Of a stretch of DNA of 64,000 bases, positions 18,434 through 27,238 are shown one piece after another. Position 1 is the stretch's first letter. Every line of letters starts with the position of its first letter. Both the position numbers and the translations under genes were made by a program. The DNA comes from Marinobacter salinisoli. GTDB lineage: Bacteria > Pseudomonadota > Gammaproteobacteria > Pseudomonadales > Oleiphilaceae. The stretch spans positions 2,666,001 through 2,730,000 of the forward strand of contig NZ_CP071247.1 in NCBI RefSeq assembly GCF_017301335.1, read 5' to 3'. Below the pieces are notes generated by a model. It made no database searches. It saw only the letters and a program-made list of their open reading frames with translations, and was not told where the DNA came from.

Positions 18434-19738
18434 TTAGCCTCCGGACACAGTGAGACGGCCGCGCGCGCCATCGGATTCATTCACAACGGACCCGATCTGT
18501 GCTTCCAGACCCTGATTGGACAGGCCATTGCGCAGTGCGCTCAGTCGATCGTAGCTGTCGGCGCGAACGTCTACCACCAGTTCCCCGCGGGAGCGACTGA
18601 AGTTGACCGAGTTGAAACGAACCGAACCCGGAGATGGCAGTTCCGAATATTCCTGGCCGGTGTATTTCATAAGGGTGATGAAATCCAATGCTGGCCCCTC
18701 CGCTCCGGCCGTTCTCAGCTGTCCCTCGATGACTCGCCGTACATTGCCGGCATGGGTCCGACGGTCGCCGGGGAAGGCCTCGCGGTAGATCGACATCGCC
18801 TGATCCTTGAGTTTGCTGGCCTCGCGCTCATGGTAGTAGCCCATGCCAATCTCAAGGGCGACCTGAAGACCAAACCAGACCGCCGCGACGGCAATCAGTG
18901 GTTTCCATGGTTTAAAACGACTGGCTTGACCGGACTTCGGATTGAAGGCGCCCTGACAAAGATTGATCGGATGGGAAAGATGGTGGTGGTGGCTATGCGC
19001 CAGCAGCTCCAGTGGCGTAACTTCCAGACTCTCCTGCCGAACCGCCATGCGCCCCTCAGCCTTGAGCTCGCTGATAACCGGCTGCTGGAAGCTGAAGTCG
19101 TCCTCGGTGCCGTAAAGCGAAACAGGCACTTCTGCGACCACCTCCTCACTGGGTGGCAGCGCCAGGGTTTTGGCAAACATTCCCAGGTTTGAGGCCTGAA
19201 CGCTGAACCATTCTTCACGCTCATTCATTAACAGAGCGGCGTCTCCATCAAGACAAATCGACCAGCCGCCCTCGGTAACCGGGAGCAGAGACGCATCCGG
19301 ATACAGGGCGTCCAGCCGGACATGATCCCAGTTTCGGAATAGCGCCACCCACTGCTGCATGCGCTCATCATCTACCGCAGCGACACGGTAGCCGGCCTCG
19401 GTACGTGGGCCGAGCGCCAGGTGAACCGTATCGATGTCCTGGGCAATCTGCTCTTCCACGGCAAACGGCAACGCCTGCTGGATGAACCGGCTTTGCTTGG
19501 CGGGAATGTCGGCGACACAGAACAAAACTTCCTCGCCGGGAATCAGGCCAATCAGTAAAACGTTATCCAGCGCATTCTGGGCCAGCGTGTGTTCGATGGT
19601 TTCCCGGGTATCAGCCGTTCCACGAGCCTGGGTGTCGCCACTTGCATCCTGCAGGGCCCAGCTGAACAACTGGGCTTCGGGGCTTTGTCTCAAGTCGGCC
19701 AAAGGAGCAACGGGCCGCACGTATAAACGATAAGACAT
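18434..19738 (-). CDS. gspL: Type II secretion protein GspL
   Basis: 434 aa. The N-terminal part (about 1-250) is the actin-like cytoplasmic domain (LLIGLIPGEEVLFCVADIPAKQSRFIQQALPFAVEEQIAQD is its hallmark, about residues 58-98). One TM helix (PLIAVAAVWFGLQVALEIGMGYY) and a periplasmic ferredoxin-like domain (SVRFNSVNFSRSRGELVVDV) follow. GspL recruits the GspE ATPase to the inner membrane and contacts GspM. A His-rich loop (HSHHHHLSH, about residues 246-254) sits just before the TM helix. It begins two bases after gspK. Confidence 0.92.
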   Translation of the reverse strand: MSYRLYVRPVAPLADLRQSPEAQLFSWALQDASGDTQARGTADTRETIEHTLAQNALDNVLLIGLIPGEEVLFCVADIPAKQSRFIQQALPFAVEEQIAQDIDTVHLALGPRTEAGYRVAAVDDERMQQWVALFRNWDHVRLDALYPDASLLPVTEGGWSICLDGDAALLMNEREEWFSVQASNLGMFAKTLALPPSEEVVAEVPVSLYGTEDDFSFQQPVISELKAEGRMAVRQESLEVTPLELLAHSHHHHLSHPINLCQGAFNPKSGQASRFKPWKPLIAVAAVWFGLQVALEIGMGYYHEREASKLKDQAMSIYREAFPGDRRTHAGNVRRVIEGQLRTAGAEGPALDFITLMKYTGQEYSELPSPGSVRFNSVNFSRSRGELVVDVRADSYDRLSALRNGLSNQGLEAQIGSVVNESDGARGRLTVSGG

Positions 19739-19740
19739 GG

Positions 19741-20739
19741 TTATCCTTCTGAAAAATTGACAGGCTCTTTGGTAAGCCGGTTTTTCTGGCCGGTGTCACG
19801 AGCCACGGTTTGCATCTCCCCTTCCGAATTCCGGTAAACCGTGCTCACCATGTTCACGACCCGGTTATCGTAGGTAATCCGGGAGACAACCTCAAAAAAA
19901 CGCGTTCTGAGAACCAGTCCCGATGCGTTCAGGCCAAGCCCGGCAAATTCGGGCAGCGCCAGGAAATCCTGAATTTCAGTGAACGGTTCTTCCTGACGTT
20001 TTTCGACAACAGTCTCAGCGCTGCGGGCAGTCACCTCTTCGTGCAGGGATCGCAAGACCTCTGCCGAGGCAGTATTTACGTTAATGCCCAACCCAGAAAC
20101 CGGAAGTGCCGCGACATGGGGTTTCAGTTTCTGGTAAATCTCTTCGGTCATACTGTCAATGAGGCGCAACTCCGACACACTGACGAAAGGCTGATTAGCC
20201 GCCCGGTAACCCGGCTCGGCGGTCAGGTACTGACCATCTTCAGCACCGTATGCACTGACGGTTTGGTCATTGCTGTCGACCCAGTCAATCAGTGTGTCGA
20301 CATTGACTGCCGTGATATCCAGCGCTGCCAGCAGTCGCGTCATTCGCTCCTTGGCCAGCGGGTCAACTTCACCGTTATCAGTGATCAGGTCGTTCAGATT
20401 GAAACGACCGCCGAGATCGTCGATCTGGACTTCCACCACACCTATGTTGTCGTCCAATGGCAGTATGGCCGAATTTTTCGCCCAAAACTCATCCAACGTA
20501 TCGACAAACTCGTTATCTTCTTTGTCTTGCTCGAAGTCCCGAAACAGAATCTGTCGGGCAAAAGCCTCAGCTCCCAGAGCAATACTGGTGCCTTGCTGCT
20601 GAGCAAGGTAATGCCCGGCTTTGAATACTCTTATGCTTTGCTGCTGCGTCATGCCGGCTGAGAGCATAACGACCAGGGCCATCGCGAGGAGCACCATGAT
20701 CAGAGCGATGCCCTGCTGGTTCCGTCCAAGGATCCTCAT
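19741..20739 (-). CDS. gspK: Type II secretion minor pseudopilin GspK
   Basis: 332 aa. The prepilin leader ends NQQG before IALIMVLLAMALVVMLSAG; the usual Glu at mature position 5 is absent, as is normal for GspK. The large globular part has the alpha-domain and the repeated helix-hairpin-helix-like segments (DDLGGRFNLNDLIT; GLGINVNTASAEVLRSL; EIQDFLALPEFAGLGL). GspK caps the pseudopilus with GspI and GspJ. It shares one base with gspJ (TGATG). Confidence 0.93.
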   Translation of the reverse strand: MRILGRNQQGIALIMVLLAMALVVMLSAGMTQQQSIRVFKAGHYLAQQQGTSIALGAEAFARQILFRDFEQDKEDNEFVDTLDEFWAKNSAILPLDDNIGVVEVQIDDLGGRFNLNDLITDNGEVDPLAKERMTRLLAALDITAVNVDTLIDWVDSNDQTVSAYGAEDGQYLTAEPGYRAANQPFVSVSELRLIDSMTEEIYQKLKPHVAALPVSGLGINVNTASAEVLRSLHEEVTARSAETVVEKRQEEPFTEIQDFLALPEFAGLGLNASGLVLRTRFFEVVSRITYDNRVVNMVSTVYRNSEGEMQTVARDTGQKNRLTKEPVNFSEG

Positions 20740-21515
20740 CAGCCAGCCCCTCCCGGTTGCCCGGCGCTGGGATCCGGTTCTGGTTCGCCCTCGGTGCCCT
20801 CGTCATCTTCCGCCGGCTGTTCTGCCGCCTGATTTGCCTGATTCAGCCTGCCTTGAGCGGTTGCAAAATCGAAGTCAGGCAGCACGAACGTGCGAACCAG
20901 TCTACCGAAACGCTCATGCTCAAGAGTTATTTCAATGCCGATGGGTAATGGGATATCCGGCCTCGCTGATGGGTCCAGTCCGGCAAGAATCTCATCCGTG
21001 GGCCACTCCGCACGCCACGCCCGATCCTCTCCCATCAAGCGAACGTCAAAAGCCTTCACATCCTCCAGTAGCAGCACTTCGGTACCAGCGTCTTCCTGTC
21101 CCTGATCAACCGTTGGCCAGAACCGGCGCCTCAGTTCGTCACCCGTGTACTCCCACGCGACCCTTTGTAATTCGCTTCGACGAATTCCTAGAGGGTTTCG
21201 CCAGCCCTGTCGTGTCAGCACGAGCGCGAAGTCTTCCTGGCGGGTTGTGAGCGAGGCCTGGAAGTCGCCGTATACATCCCTCGAAGGTCGATTAACCAGT
21301 TGGGTAAGGTCTCGCTCTAACAGCAGTATTGTGCGTTGCAGGTTGTCGAAACGTTGCGCCAGCTCGTTTACCCGCTCACGGGAAGTCACGATTCCGTTCA
21401 ATACCTGCCACACCCCCAGCCCGATAACCGCGGTAATGGTCACCGCGATCAGCACTTCCATAAGGGTAAAGCCGCGCTGACGTCCTACTGACAGACCGAA
21501 GCGATGCTGCATCAA
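20739..21515 (-). CDS. gspJ: Type II secretion minor pseudopilin GspJ
   Basis: 258 aa. The prepilin cleavage site is R-G/F-T-L-M-E-V at about residue 15, followed by the hydrophobic N-terminal helix. The pattern LLERDLTQLVNRPSRDVYGD and YTGDELRRRFWPTVDQGQ are GspJ features. The acidic, Pro/Gly-rich tail of about 35 residues (EDDEGTEGEPEPDPSAGQ) is longer than in many relatives. It overlaps gspI by 4 bp. Confidence 0.92.
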   Translation of the reverse strand: MMQHRFGLSVGRQRGFTLMEVLIAVTITAVIGLGVWQVLNGIVTSRERVNELAQRFDNLQRTILLLERDLTQLVNRPSRDVYGDFQASLTTRQEDFALVLTRQGWRNPLGIRRSELQRVAWEYTGDELRRRFWPTVDQGQEDAGTEVLLLEDVKAFDVRLMGEDRAWRAEWPTDEILAGLDPSARPDIPLPIGIEITLEHERFGRLVRTFVLPDFDFATAQGRLNQANQAAEQPAEDDEGTEGEPEPDPSAGQPGGAG

Positions 21516-21886
21516 TGCTCCCCCAAAAACGCCATCAGCGTATGGATAGGAGCAGGTTCAGTGCCCGCATCCCGGTAGCGCGCAACGACAACCTCGACGC
21601 GACGAATGGACGGGTCTTCAGTAGCGAGAACTCGGGTGGTTACCTGCCACTCATAGGGACCGTAATCAAGGTCCTGAGCGTTTTCCGAAATCCCCGGCAA
21701 GTCTTCCTGTAGCCGAAGTTGACTAATCCGGTTGTCGGCCAGCCAGGCCGCGAGTGTTTTGTCTCGGATGCGTTCGAAACTGCTGATGTATTGCCCGCCC
21801 ACATCCGCGGCTGCCGTCGCAACCAAGGCAAACACCAGCAGTGCGACGAGCACCTCGATCAGTGTAAAACCCGCTTGTCGCTTCAC
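21512..21886 (-). CDS. gspI: Type II secretion minor pseudopilin GspI
   Basis: 124 aa. The leader is short (MKRQAG) with cleavage before FTLIEVLVALLVFALVATA. The rest is the small GspI fold (ASWLADNRI-like KTLAAWLADNRISQLRL; YEWQVTTRVLATEDPSIRRVEVVV). GspI nucleates the pseudopilus tip. ATGA overlaps join it to gspH and gspJ. Confidence 0.92.
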   Translation of the reverse strand: MKRQAGFTLIEVLVALLVFALVATAAADVGGQYISSFERIRDKTLAAWLADNRISQLRLQEDLPGISENAQDLDYGPYEWQVTTRVLATEDPSIRRVEVVVARYRDAGTEPAPIHTLMAFLGEH

Positions 21887-22410
21887 GGCTCATCCTCGTC
21901 ACCGGGCCTGCGCCATTCGATTGGTGATACACCATCCGACGCCAGCACGTGGAGGTAATCTGCGTCTCTGCCAATGTTGAATTCGAGCTCGAATGGCGTC
22001 GTTTCACCACTGGAAAAGAACACAACGTCGGGACGCACCTTGTCTTCCCCGGAAGAAAGCCTCGGGGCGTCGCTCTCAATGTATTCGGTTACGACTAGCC
22101 ACTCCGGGAAAGATCGCGAGCGAAACATTCGTTCCTCAGACGGCGCCCATTCCTGGGATTCGTCCTCGTAAACCAGGAACTGATAACCGTCCGCTTCAAG
22201 TTGCAGGCCTACTTCGGAATTATTGAAAACCGCCTGCTCGGCTGCCGTCTGCATCAGCAAGTACAGCTCCCGTACTTCGCCCTCGAGCTCTCGCTGCTGA
22301 GAGCCCCCGCCAAGCGTCATGACAGCCAGTGATGCCAGTAGCCCTACGACAACGAGGACTACCAGTATCTCAATCAGTGTGAAGCCCTTTGGTAGCCTCC
22401 TCGGCTGCAC
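21883..22410 (-). CDS. gspH: Type II secretion minor pseudopilin GspH
   Basis: 175 aa. Leader MQPRRLPKG followed by FTLIEILVVLVVVGLLASLAV. The pseudopilin body contains LYLLMQTAAEQAVFNNSEVGLQL and YQFLVYEDESQEW, the GspH pattern. It sits between gspG and gspI, with a 4-bp overlap downstream. Confidence 0.92.
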   Translation of the reverse strand: MQPRRLPKGFTLIEILVVLVVVGLLASLAVMTLGGGSQQRELEGEVRELYLLMQTAAEQAVFNNSEVGLQLEADGYQFLVYEDESQEWAPSEERMFRSRSFPEWLVVTEYIESDAPRLSSGEDKVRPDVVFFSSGETTPFELEFNIGRDADYLHVLASDGVSPIEWRRPGDEDEP

Positions 22411-22416
22411 AAGCGT

Positions 22417-22884
22417 TTATTCCTTGGTTTCCCAGACGCTGATATCTTCGGCATCTCCGTCACCGCCTTCCTGGCCATCGGCGCCGAACGAATACAGATC
22501 GTAAGGGCCTTCAGTGCCCGGGCTGACGTACTGGTATTCGGTACCCCACGGATCTTCGGGGACGCTCTTCAGGTAGCCGTCCGGGTTCCAGTTTTTTGGC
22601 TCCGGGCTGCCACTGGGCTTGGTTACCAGTGCCTCAAGACCCTGCTGTGTTGACGGGTACTGGCTGTTATCCAGGCGATACAGGTCGAGGGCGTTTGCGA
22701 TGTTGCTCAGTTGTGTTTCGGCCACCGTGACTTTCGCCTGGTCGCTTCGCCCCATGATGTTGGGTGCGACGATGGCGACCAGAAGGCCGAGAATGACCAT
22801 GACCACCATGATTTCGATCAGCGTGAAGCCGCCCTGACGGCCACGGGCTTGGGATTTGTGGTGTGTCACTGTTGCATTTGTCAT
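22417..22884 (-). CDS. gspG: Type II secretion major pseudopilin GspG
   Basis: 155 aa. Cleavage is in GRQGG/FTLIEIMVVMVILGLLVAIV. The family core VAETQLSNIANALDLYRLDNSQYPSTQQGLEALV...WNPDGYLKSVPEDPWGTEYQY is complete, and the C-terminal calcium-binding loop (SFGADGQEGGDGDAEDISVW) is present. GspG is the polymerising piston subunit. The leader is longer than usual for GspG (19 residues). Confidence 0.95.
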   Translation of the reverse strand: MTNATVTHHKSQARGRQGGFTLIEIMVVMVILGLLVAIVAPNIMGRSDQAKVTVAETQLSNIANALDLYRLDNSQYPSTQQGLEALVTKPSGSPEPKNWNPDGYLKSVPEDPWGTEYQYVSPGTEGPYDLYSFGADGQEGGDGDAEDISVWETKE

Positions 22885-22930
22885 TGCTTTGGGGTCCTTT
22901 TTTTTGCATGGAGGGATGGCGTGCCGCGCC

Positions 22931-24142
22931 CTAACCCACCAGGTTGCTCATGTTGAGTATCGGAAGCATGATGGCCAGCACAATGATCAGAACCACCACA
23001 CCCATTACCAGTAGCATCAGGGGCTCGAACAGCCCAACGATTGCCGCTATTTTGGACTGCAAGGTGTTTTCTTGCATCCTCGCTGTCCGCTCAAGCATGC
23101 TATCCAGTTCACCACTGGCCTCCCCGCTGGCAATCATGTGCAGCATCATGGGGGGAAAGTAGCCGGTCTGATCCAGTGAGCGGTGCAAGGAACCGCCCTC
23201 GCTAACCGTCTTGGCCGCTGACCGGAGTTCAGCGCGCAGAAAGTCGTTGGACAAGACTTCACCGGCGATACGCATTGCTTCCACGAGTGGTACACCGCTT
23301 GTCGTCAAAATGCTCAGTGTGCTGGCGTAGCGAGCGGTATTCACCCCGCGTACCATTCCGGAAAACAGAGGCATGTGAAGTAGGCTCTTGTGGAACCGTT
23401 CCCGGAACGCGGGTTTTCGCAACGCAATTCGAAAGGCTATAAACGCGATAACCAGCAAGATCAGAAGGTAGATTCCGTAGTCCGCCAGGAATTCCGAGAC
23501 CGAGAGCATGGCCATGGTAAGCGCCGGCAATTCCTGCCCCTGCCTGAGGAATACGTCGATGATGTCAGGGACCACGTAGGTCAGCAGGAAAACGACAATC
23601 GCGATGGCCACGAAACTGAGGATGATCGGGTAAATGGCGGCGAGCTGAATTTTCTGCCGGGCTTCCTGCCTTCCCTCGGTGTAATCCGCCAGCCGGTTCA
23701 GAACCAGATCCAGATGTCCGGCGTGTTCACCAGCTGCCACGGTTGAGCGATACAGCCTTGGAAACGCCCGGGGGAACTCGCCCAGGCTTTCGGCAAGGCT
23801 ATAGCCTTCCATTACCTTGGCGCGAATCGCAATAAGCATGCTTCGGATGCGGGGTTTGCTTGACTGCTGTGCCGCCGCCGACAGCGCCTGTTCGATGGGA
23901 ATGCCGGACTGGATGAGGGTGGCCAACTGGCGGGTAACCAGAGCCAGATCAGCGGCAGCAAGACTGCCCCGGCTGCTCAGCGGATTGCTGCGCGCCTGTT
24001 TCTGAACGGCCGGTTCCACTGAGAGCGGTGTAAGACCTTTTTCCCGCAGTTGCTGTCGCACAGCACGCGCGGCATCACCCTCCAGAACCCCCTGTTTTTG
24101 TTTGCCGCGGGAATCGAGCGCCTTGTATTCGAATGCGGGCAT
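22931..24142 (-). CDS. gspF: Type II secretion platform protein GspF
   Basis: 403 aa. Two repeats of the T2SSF domain: one at about 70-190 (LVTRQLATLIQSGIPIEQALSAAAQQS...FPRLYRSTVAAGEHAGHLDLVLNRLADY) and one at about 275-395 (RYASTLSILTTSGVPLVEAMRIAGEVL...MLHMIASGEASGELDSMLERTA), with three TM helices. GspF is the polytopic inner-membrane core that the GspE ATPase acts on. It begins 3 nt after gspE. Confidence 0.95.
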   Translation of the reverse strand: MPAFEYKALDSRGKQKQGVLEGDAARAVRQQLREKGLTPLSVEPAVQKQARSNPLSSRGSLAAADLALVTRQLATLIQSGIPIEQALSAAAQQSSKPRIRSMLIAIRAKVMEGYSLAESLGEFPRAFPRLYRSTVAAGEHAGHLDLVLNRLADYTEGRQEARQKIQLAAIYPIILSFVAIAIVVFLLTYVVPDIIDVFLRQGQELPALTMAMLSVSEFLADYGIYLLILLVIAFIAFRIALRKPAFRERFHKSLLHMPLFSGMVRGVNTARYASTLSILTTSGVPLVEAMRIAGEVLSNDFLRAELRSAAKTVSEGGSLHRSLDQTGYFPPMMLHMIASGEASGELDSMLERTARMQENTLQSKIAAIVGLFEPLMLLVMGVVVLIIVLAIMLPILNMSNLVG

Positions 24143-24145
24143 GGC

Positions 24146-25654
24146 TTATTGGCTCCGGTGGGTGACGCGCAAGACCTCTTCCACGGTGGTCACCCCCTCC
24201 AGAATCTTCCGTACGCCGTCCGCATGAATGCTGGGCCCACGTTTGCGCGCCTCGTGTTCCAGTTCCAGTTCCCCCGCACGTCTGTGAATCAGCGCCCGAA
24301 CCTCGTCGGTCACTTCCACTACCTCGTAGATGCCGATACGTCCGCGGTAGCCGAGCTCATTGCAGTGTTCGCAGCCTTTGGCCCGATAGATCTGCGGAGG
24401 CATTTCAGGATCCAGTTGCAGGAATTCGCAGTGCTCGCGAGTCGGCGTGTAGGGCTCCCGGCATTCTTTGCAGAGCACCCGGACCAATCGCTGCGCGACA
24501 ATGCCCACCAAAGAGGATGAAATCAGGAAGGGTTCGATGCCCATATCCATCAAGCGCGTGATGGCACCGACGGCGGAATTGGTATGCAACGTAGATAACA
24601 CCAGGTGGCCCGTTAAACTGGCCTGAACCGCGATTTCACCGGTTTCAAGGTCGCGAATTTCCCCGATCATCACCACATCCGGGTCTTGACGCAGGATGGC
24701 CCGAAGGCCGCGCGCGAAGGTCATATCGACCTTCGGATTCACCTGGGTCTGCCCTATGCCCGGCAGGTCATACTCGATCGGATCTTCGACGGTGAGAATA
24801 TTTCTGGTACGGTCGTTGATCTCCTGCAACGACGCATACAACGTGGTGGACTTACCAGAACCGGTTGGCCCTGTGACCAGCAGGATCCCGTAAGGCCGCT
24901 GAATCAGTTTGCGCAAAACCTTGAGGTCTTCGCCGGTCATCCCCAGCGACTCCAGCCGGATTGCGCCTGCCTGTTTATCCAGAAGACGGAGAACGACCCG
25001 CTCACCATTCGAGGACGGCATGGTGGACACCCGGATATCCACTTCACGGCCCGCCACTCTCAGCGCAATACGGCCATCCTGGGGCACCCGCTTCTCAGCG
25101 ATATCCAGTTTCGCCATGACTTTGATACGGGAAACAAGAAGAGGCGCCAGCGCACGCTTGGGCTGAACCACTTCCCTGAGAACCCCATCGACCCGGAACC
25201 GGACAACCAGCCGCTTCTCGTAGGTTTCGATATGAACGTCCGATGCACTGCTTTTGACCGCTTCGGTCAGGATTGCGTTGATCAATCGTATGATCGGAGC
25301 GTCGTCTTCCTGTTCCAGGAGGTCTTCGGTTTCGGGAACCGACTCCGCCAGGGAGGCCAGATCCATATCGTCACCGATGCCTTCGACCATCTGCATGGCT
25401 TCTGCCGAATCGTTCTGGTAGGCAATGTTCAGGGCGTGATCAAAGCGGTCGGGATCAATGGTCGAGAACTGCGCCCGACCACCACTGACCCGGTTGGCTT
25501 CGGCCAGTGCGGAGTGGGAAGCACCCGGCCTGACGAGAATGACCGGTTCGCCCTCTTCCGAGCGTGTCAGGATGACACCATTGCGCTTGGCAAAGGTGAA
25601 AGGAAGACGGCCGAGAGGAGCATCCTGCTGCTGGGTGTCGGTTTCAGTAGTCAA
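24146..25654 (-). CDS. gspE: Type II secretion ATPase GspE
   Basis: 502 aa. The N1E domain lies at about 15-100. The ATPase has Walker [11 protein letters not shown], the Asp box around [18 protein letters not shown], Walker [19 protein letters not shown], the His box [14 protein letters not shown], and the zinc tetracysteine C-K-E-C...C-E-H-C (about residues 392-427) typical of GspE. It powers pseudopilus assembly from the cytoplasmic face. It is the first gene of the minus-strand operon, divergent from gspC. Confidence 0.95.
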   Translation of the reverse strand: MTTETDTQQQDAPLGRLPFTFAKRNGVILTRSEEGEPVILVRPGASHSALAEANRVSGGRAQFSTIDPDRFDHALNIAYQNDSAEAMQMVEGIGDDMDLASLAESVPETEDLLEQEDDAPIIRLINAILTEAVKSSASDVHIETYEKRLVVRFRVDGVLREVVQPKRALAPLLVSRIKVMAKLDIAEKRVPQDGRIALRVAGREVDIRVSTMPSSNGERVVLRLLDKQAGAIRLESLGMTGEDLKVLRKLIQRPYGILLVTGPTGSGKSTTLYASLQEINDRTRNILTVEDPIEYDLPGIGQTQVNPKVDMTFARGLRAILRQDPDVVMIGEIRDLETGEIAVQASLTGHLVLSTLHTNSAVGAITRLMDMGIEPFLISSSLVGIVAQRLVRVLCKECREPYTPTREHCEFLQLDPEMPPQIYRAKGCEHCNELGYRGRIGIYEVVEVTDEVRALIHRRAGELELEHEARKRGPSIHADGVRKILEGVTTVEEVLRVTHRSQ

Positions 25655-25820
25655 GGTCTTCCCCGTTTACAAAAATCTTTTGGGATTCAAATAATTCAGA
25701 AAGGCTACCACAGGAATGGGAACCGCTGAACAACTCTATACACTATACTGCGATTTATGTTTTGCAGTCTGATAACCTGTGAGCCTTTTACAGGTGAATC
25801 GCATTATTCCAGGATAATCA
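25655..25820. promoter_or_regulatory. Divergent gspE / gspC promoter region
   Basis: 166 bp separates the two starts and must hold promoters for both directions. AT-rich runs (TATACACTATACTGC around 25738-25752) are candidate -10 elements. No clear activator site is visible. Confidence 0.4.
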
Positions 25821-26486
25821 ATGCCCTTACACAACGAACGACTCCCGCTTCTGTTAGCTGTTATCGCGGGCGCCGCCATGGTCATTGTGACCGCCTGGCA
25901 GGCGTATAGTTTCTGGCAATCCAGCCAGCAGACGGTTACCAGTCCGAGCCAGCAGGAAAGCATAAATGCAGGCTCCGAAGCCCGCCAGCGCCCGGAGGTA
26001 AACCTGGGTTCACTGGAGTTTTTCGGAACAGCCTCCAAGGACGGCGAAGCAAAAGCGGTTAGCACCGAGAATCTGCCAAAAACCAATCTTCGCCTGTTTC
26101 TTCGCGGTGTGCTGGCCGCGGAAGGCGAGTTCCCCGGCAGTGCGTTGATCGAAGACCAGAAAGGCAACACGGATGCTTACCTGGTGGGCGATGAACTTCC
26201 CGGCAACGCGACACTGCGCTCCGTGCATCCGAATCGCGTCATTATTGAGCGCAGCGGAAAACTCGAAAACCTCTTCTTCCCTGAGGATGACAACCGTTCA
26301 GGACTCTCTGTCGCAGCCAACAGCGACACACGCTCCTCACCCTCACCCTCATCGCGATCATCCACGAGTCGTTCCCAGCCTGCCTCGCAGTCAGGCAGCT
26401 CCGGACAGAACGACGAAGCGAGACGTGAAGAAATCCGGCGCCGCCTGGAACAATTGCGGGAGCGGCTGCGGAATAACAGTAACTGA
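25821..26486 (+). CDS. gspC: Type II secretion protein GspC, PDZ-less form
   Basis: 221 aa. N-terminal TM helix (LPLLLAVIAGAAMVIVTAW), then the homology-region domain at about 85-155 (LPKTNLRLFLRGVLAAEGEFPGSALIEDQKGNTDAYLVGDELPG-type segment with the GspC signature). The usual C-terminal PDZ domain is absent. A Ser-rich linker and a charged helix (EARREEIRRRLEQLRERLR) replace it, suggesting a coiled coil as in some XcpP/GspC relatives. GspC links the inner-membrane platform to the GspD secretin. It is divergent from gspE, and gspD is not next to it. Confidence 0.88.
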   Translation: MPLHNERLPLLLAVIAGAAMVIVTAWQAYSFWQSSQQTVTSPSQQESINAGSEARQRPEVNLGSLEFFGTASKDGEAKAVSTENLPKTNLRLFLRGVLAAEGEFPGSALIEDQKGNTDAYLVGDELPGNATLRSVHPNRVIIERSGKLENLFFPEDDNRSGLSVAANSDTRSSPSPSSRSSTSRSQPASQSGSSGQNDEARREEIRRRLEQLRERLRNNSN

Positions 26487-26494
26487 GGCGTCGG

Positions 26495-27157
26495 ATGATC
26501 ACGGCTGCCCCCGCTCCCCGCCGCCGTGCCAGACTGGTTCCAGTGCTCATGATGTTTGCAGCGCTGGCTGGGGCAATTGAGCTCAGCTCCCGGCTCATGG
26601 ATTACGTACAAAATGAGTTCGGGGCGGAGGCCTATGAACGCCTGGAAAACTGGCAGCGCCTGCATAGCCTTGCCAAGAATGCGCCAATCAAACGACAGCT
26701 GAAACTGGTCAACACGTTCTTCAATCGGGTCCGGTTCATTAATGACATCCATCACTGGGGCGAGGAAGACTACTGGGCGACACCGATCGAATTACTGACA
26801 ACCAATGGCGGCGATTGCGAAGACTTTTCCATCGCAAAATACCTCACACTCAAGGCCATGGGCGTTCCGGATGCCCAGCTCCGAATTGTTTACGTGAAAG
26901 CGCTGGAGCTGAATCAGGCTCATATGGTCTTGGCCTGGTACGAACACCCGGAAGACGATCCACTGATCCTCGATAACCTTATAAACGACATCAAGCCAGC
27001 CTCTCAAAGAACTGATTTAGAACCCGTTTATAGCTTTAACGGTGACGGTCTTTGGTTGACGAAGTCTGGCGGCAGAAACGAACGGATTGGGGAGCCGGAA
27101 AAGCTGAAGCGATGGCAGGCGCTCAACGAAAGGCTTACAGAATCGTTGAATCTCTGA
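26495..27157 (+). CDS. LapG-like transglutaminase-fold cysteine peptidase (BTLCP)
   Basis: 220 aa. Signal/anchor helix at about 13-29. The bacterial transglutaminase-like domain holds the catalytic triad Cys108 (GGDCEDFS), His143 (AHMVLAW) and Asp160 (LILDNL). LapG-type periplasmic proteases cut large adhesins and release biofilm cells when c-di-GMP is low and LapD stops sequestering them. No lapD or large adhesin gene is adjacent. It is 8 nt after gspC and probably cotranscribed, an arrangement that links the protease to the secretion genes. A calcium-binding residue set was not checked. Confidence 0.8.
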   Translation: MITAAPAPRRRARLVPVLMMFAALAGAIELSSRLMDYVQNEFGAEAYERLENWQRLHSLAKNAPIKRQLKLVNTFFNRVRFINDIHHWGEEDYWATPIELLTTNGGDCEDFSIAKYLTLKAMGVPDAQLRIVYVKALELNQAHMVLAWYEHPEDDPLILDNLINDIKPASQRTDLEPVYSFNGDGLWLTKSGGRNERIGEPEKLKRWQALNERLTESLNL

Positions 27158-27185
27158 GTGTTCGGGCAAGACAGTGGGTAAGTTG

Positions 27186-27217
27186 CCTCCCCCGGCCGAA
27201 AAGACTGCCGAGGGAGG
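27186..27217. terminator. GC-rich hairpin between convergent lapG-like and ycaO genes
   Basis: CCTCCCCCGGC at 27186-27196 pairs with GCCGAGGGAGG at 27207-27217 (one mismatch). It sits between two convergent genes and could serve both, but there is no T-run. Confidence 0.5.
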
Positions 27218-27238
27218 GCGGCATGTTAAATGACGCCG

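Noticed and set aside
24686..25729. Long open frame opposite gspE
   Set aside because: Shadow of gspE; no recognisable protein features.
25821..26486. gspC as frameshifted or truncated before the PDZ domain
   Set aside because: The Ser-rich linker and charged helix form a continuous plausible C-terminus with a proper stop, and the next gene starts 8 nt on; no PDZ-like sequence is seen in another frame.
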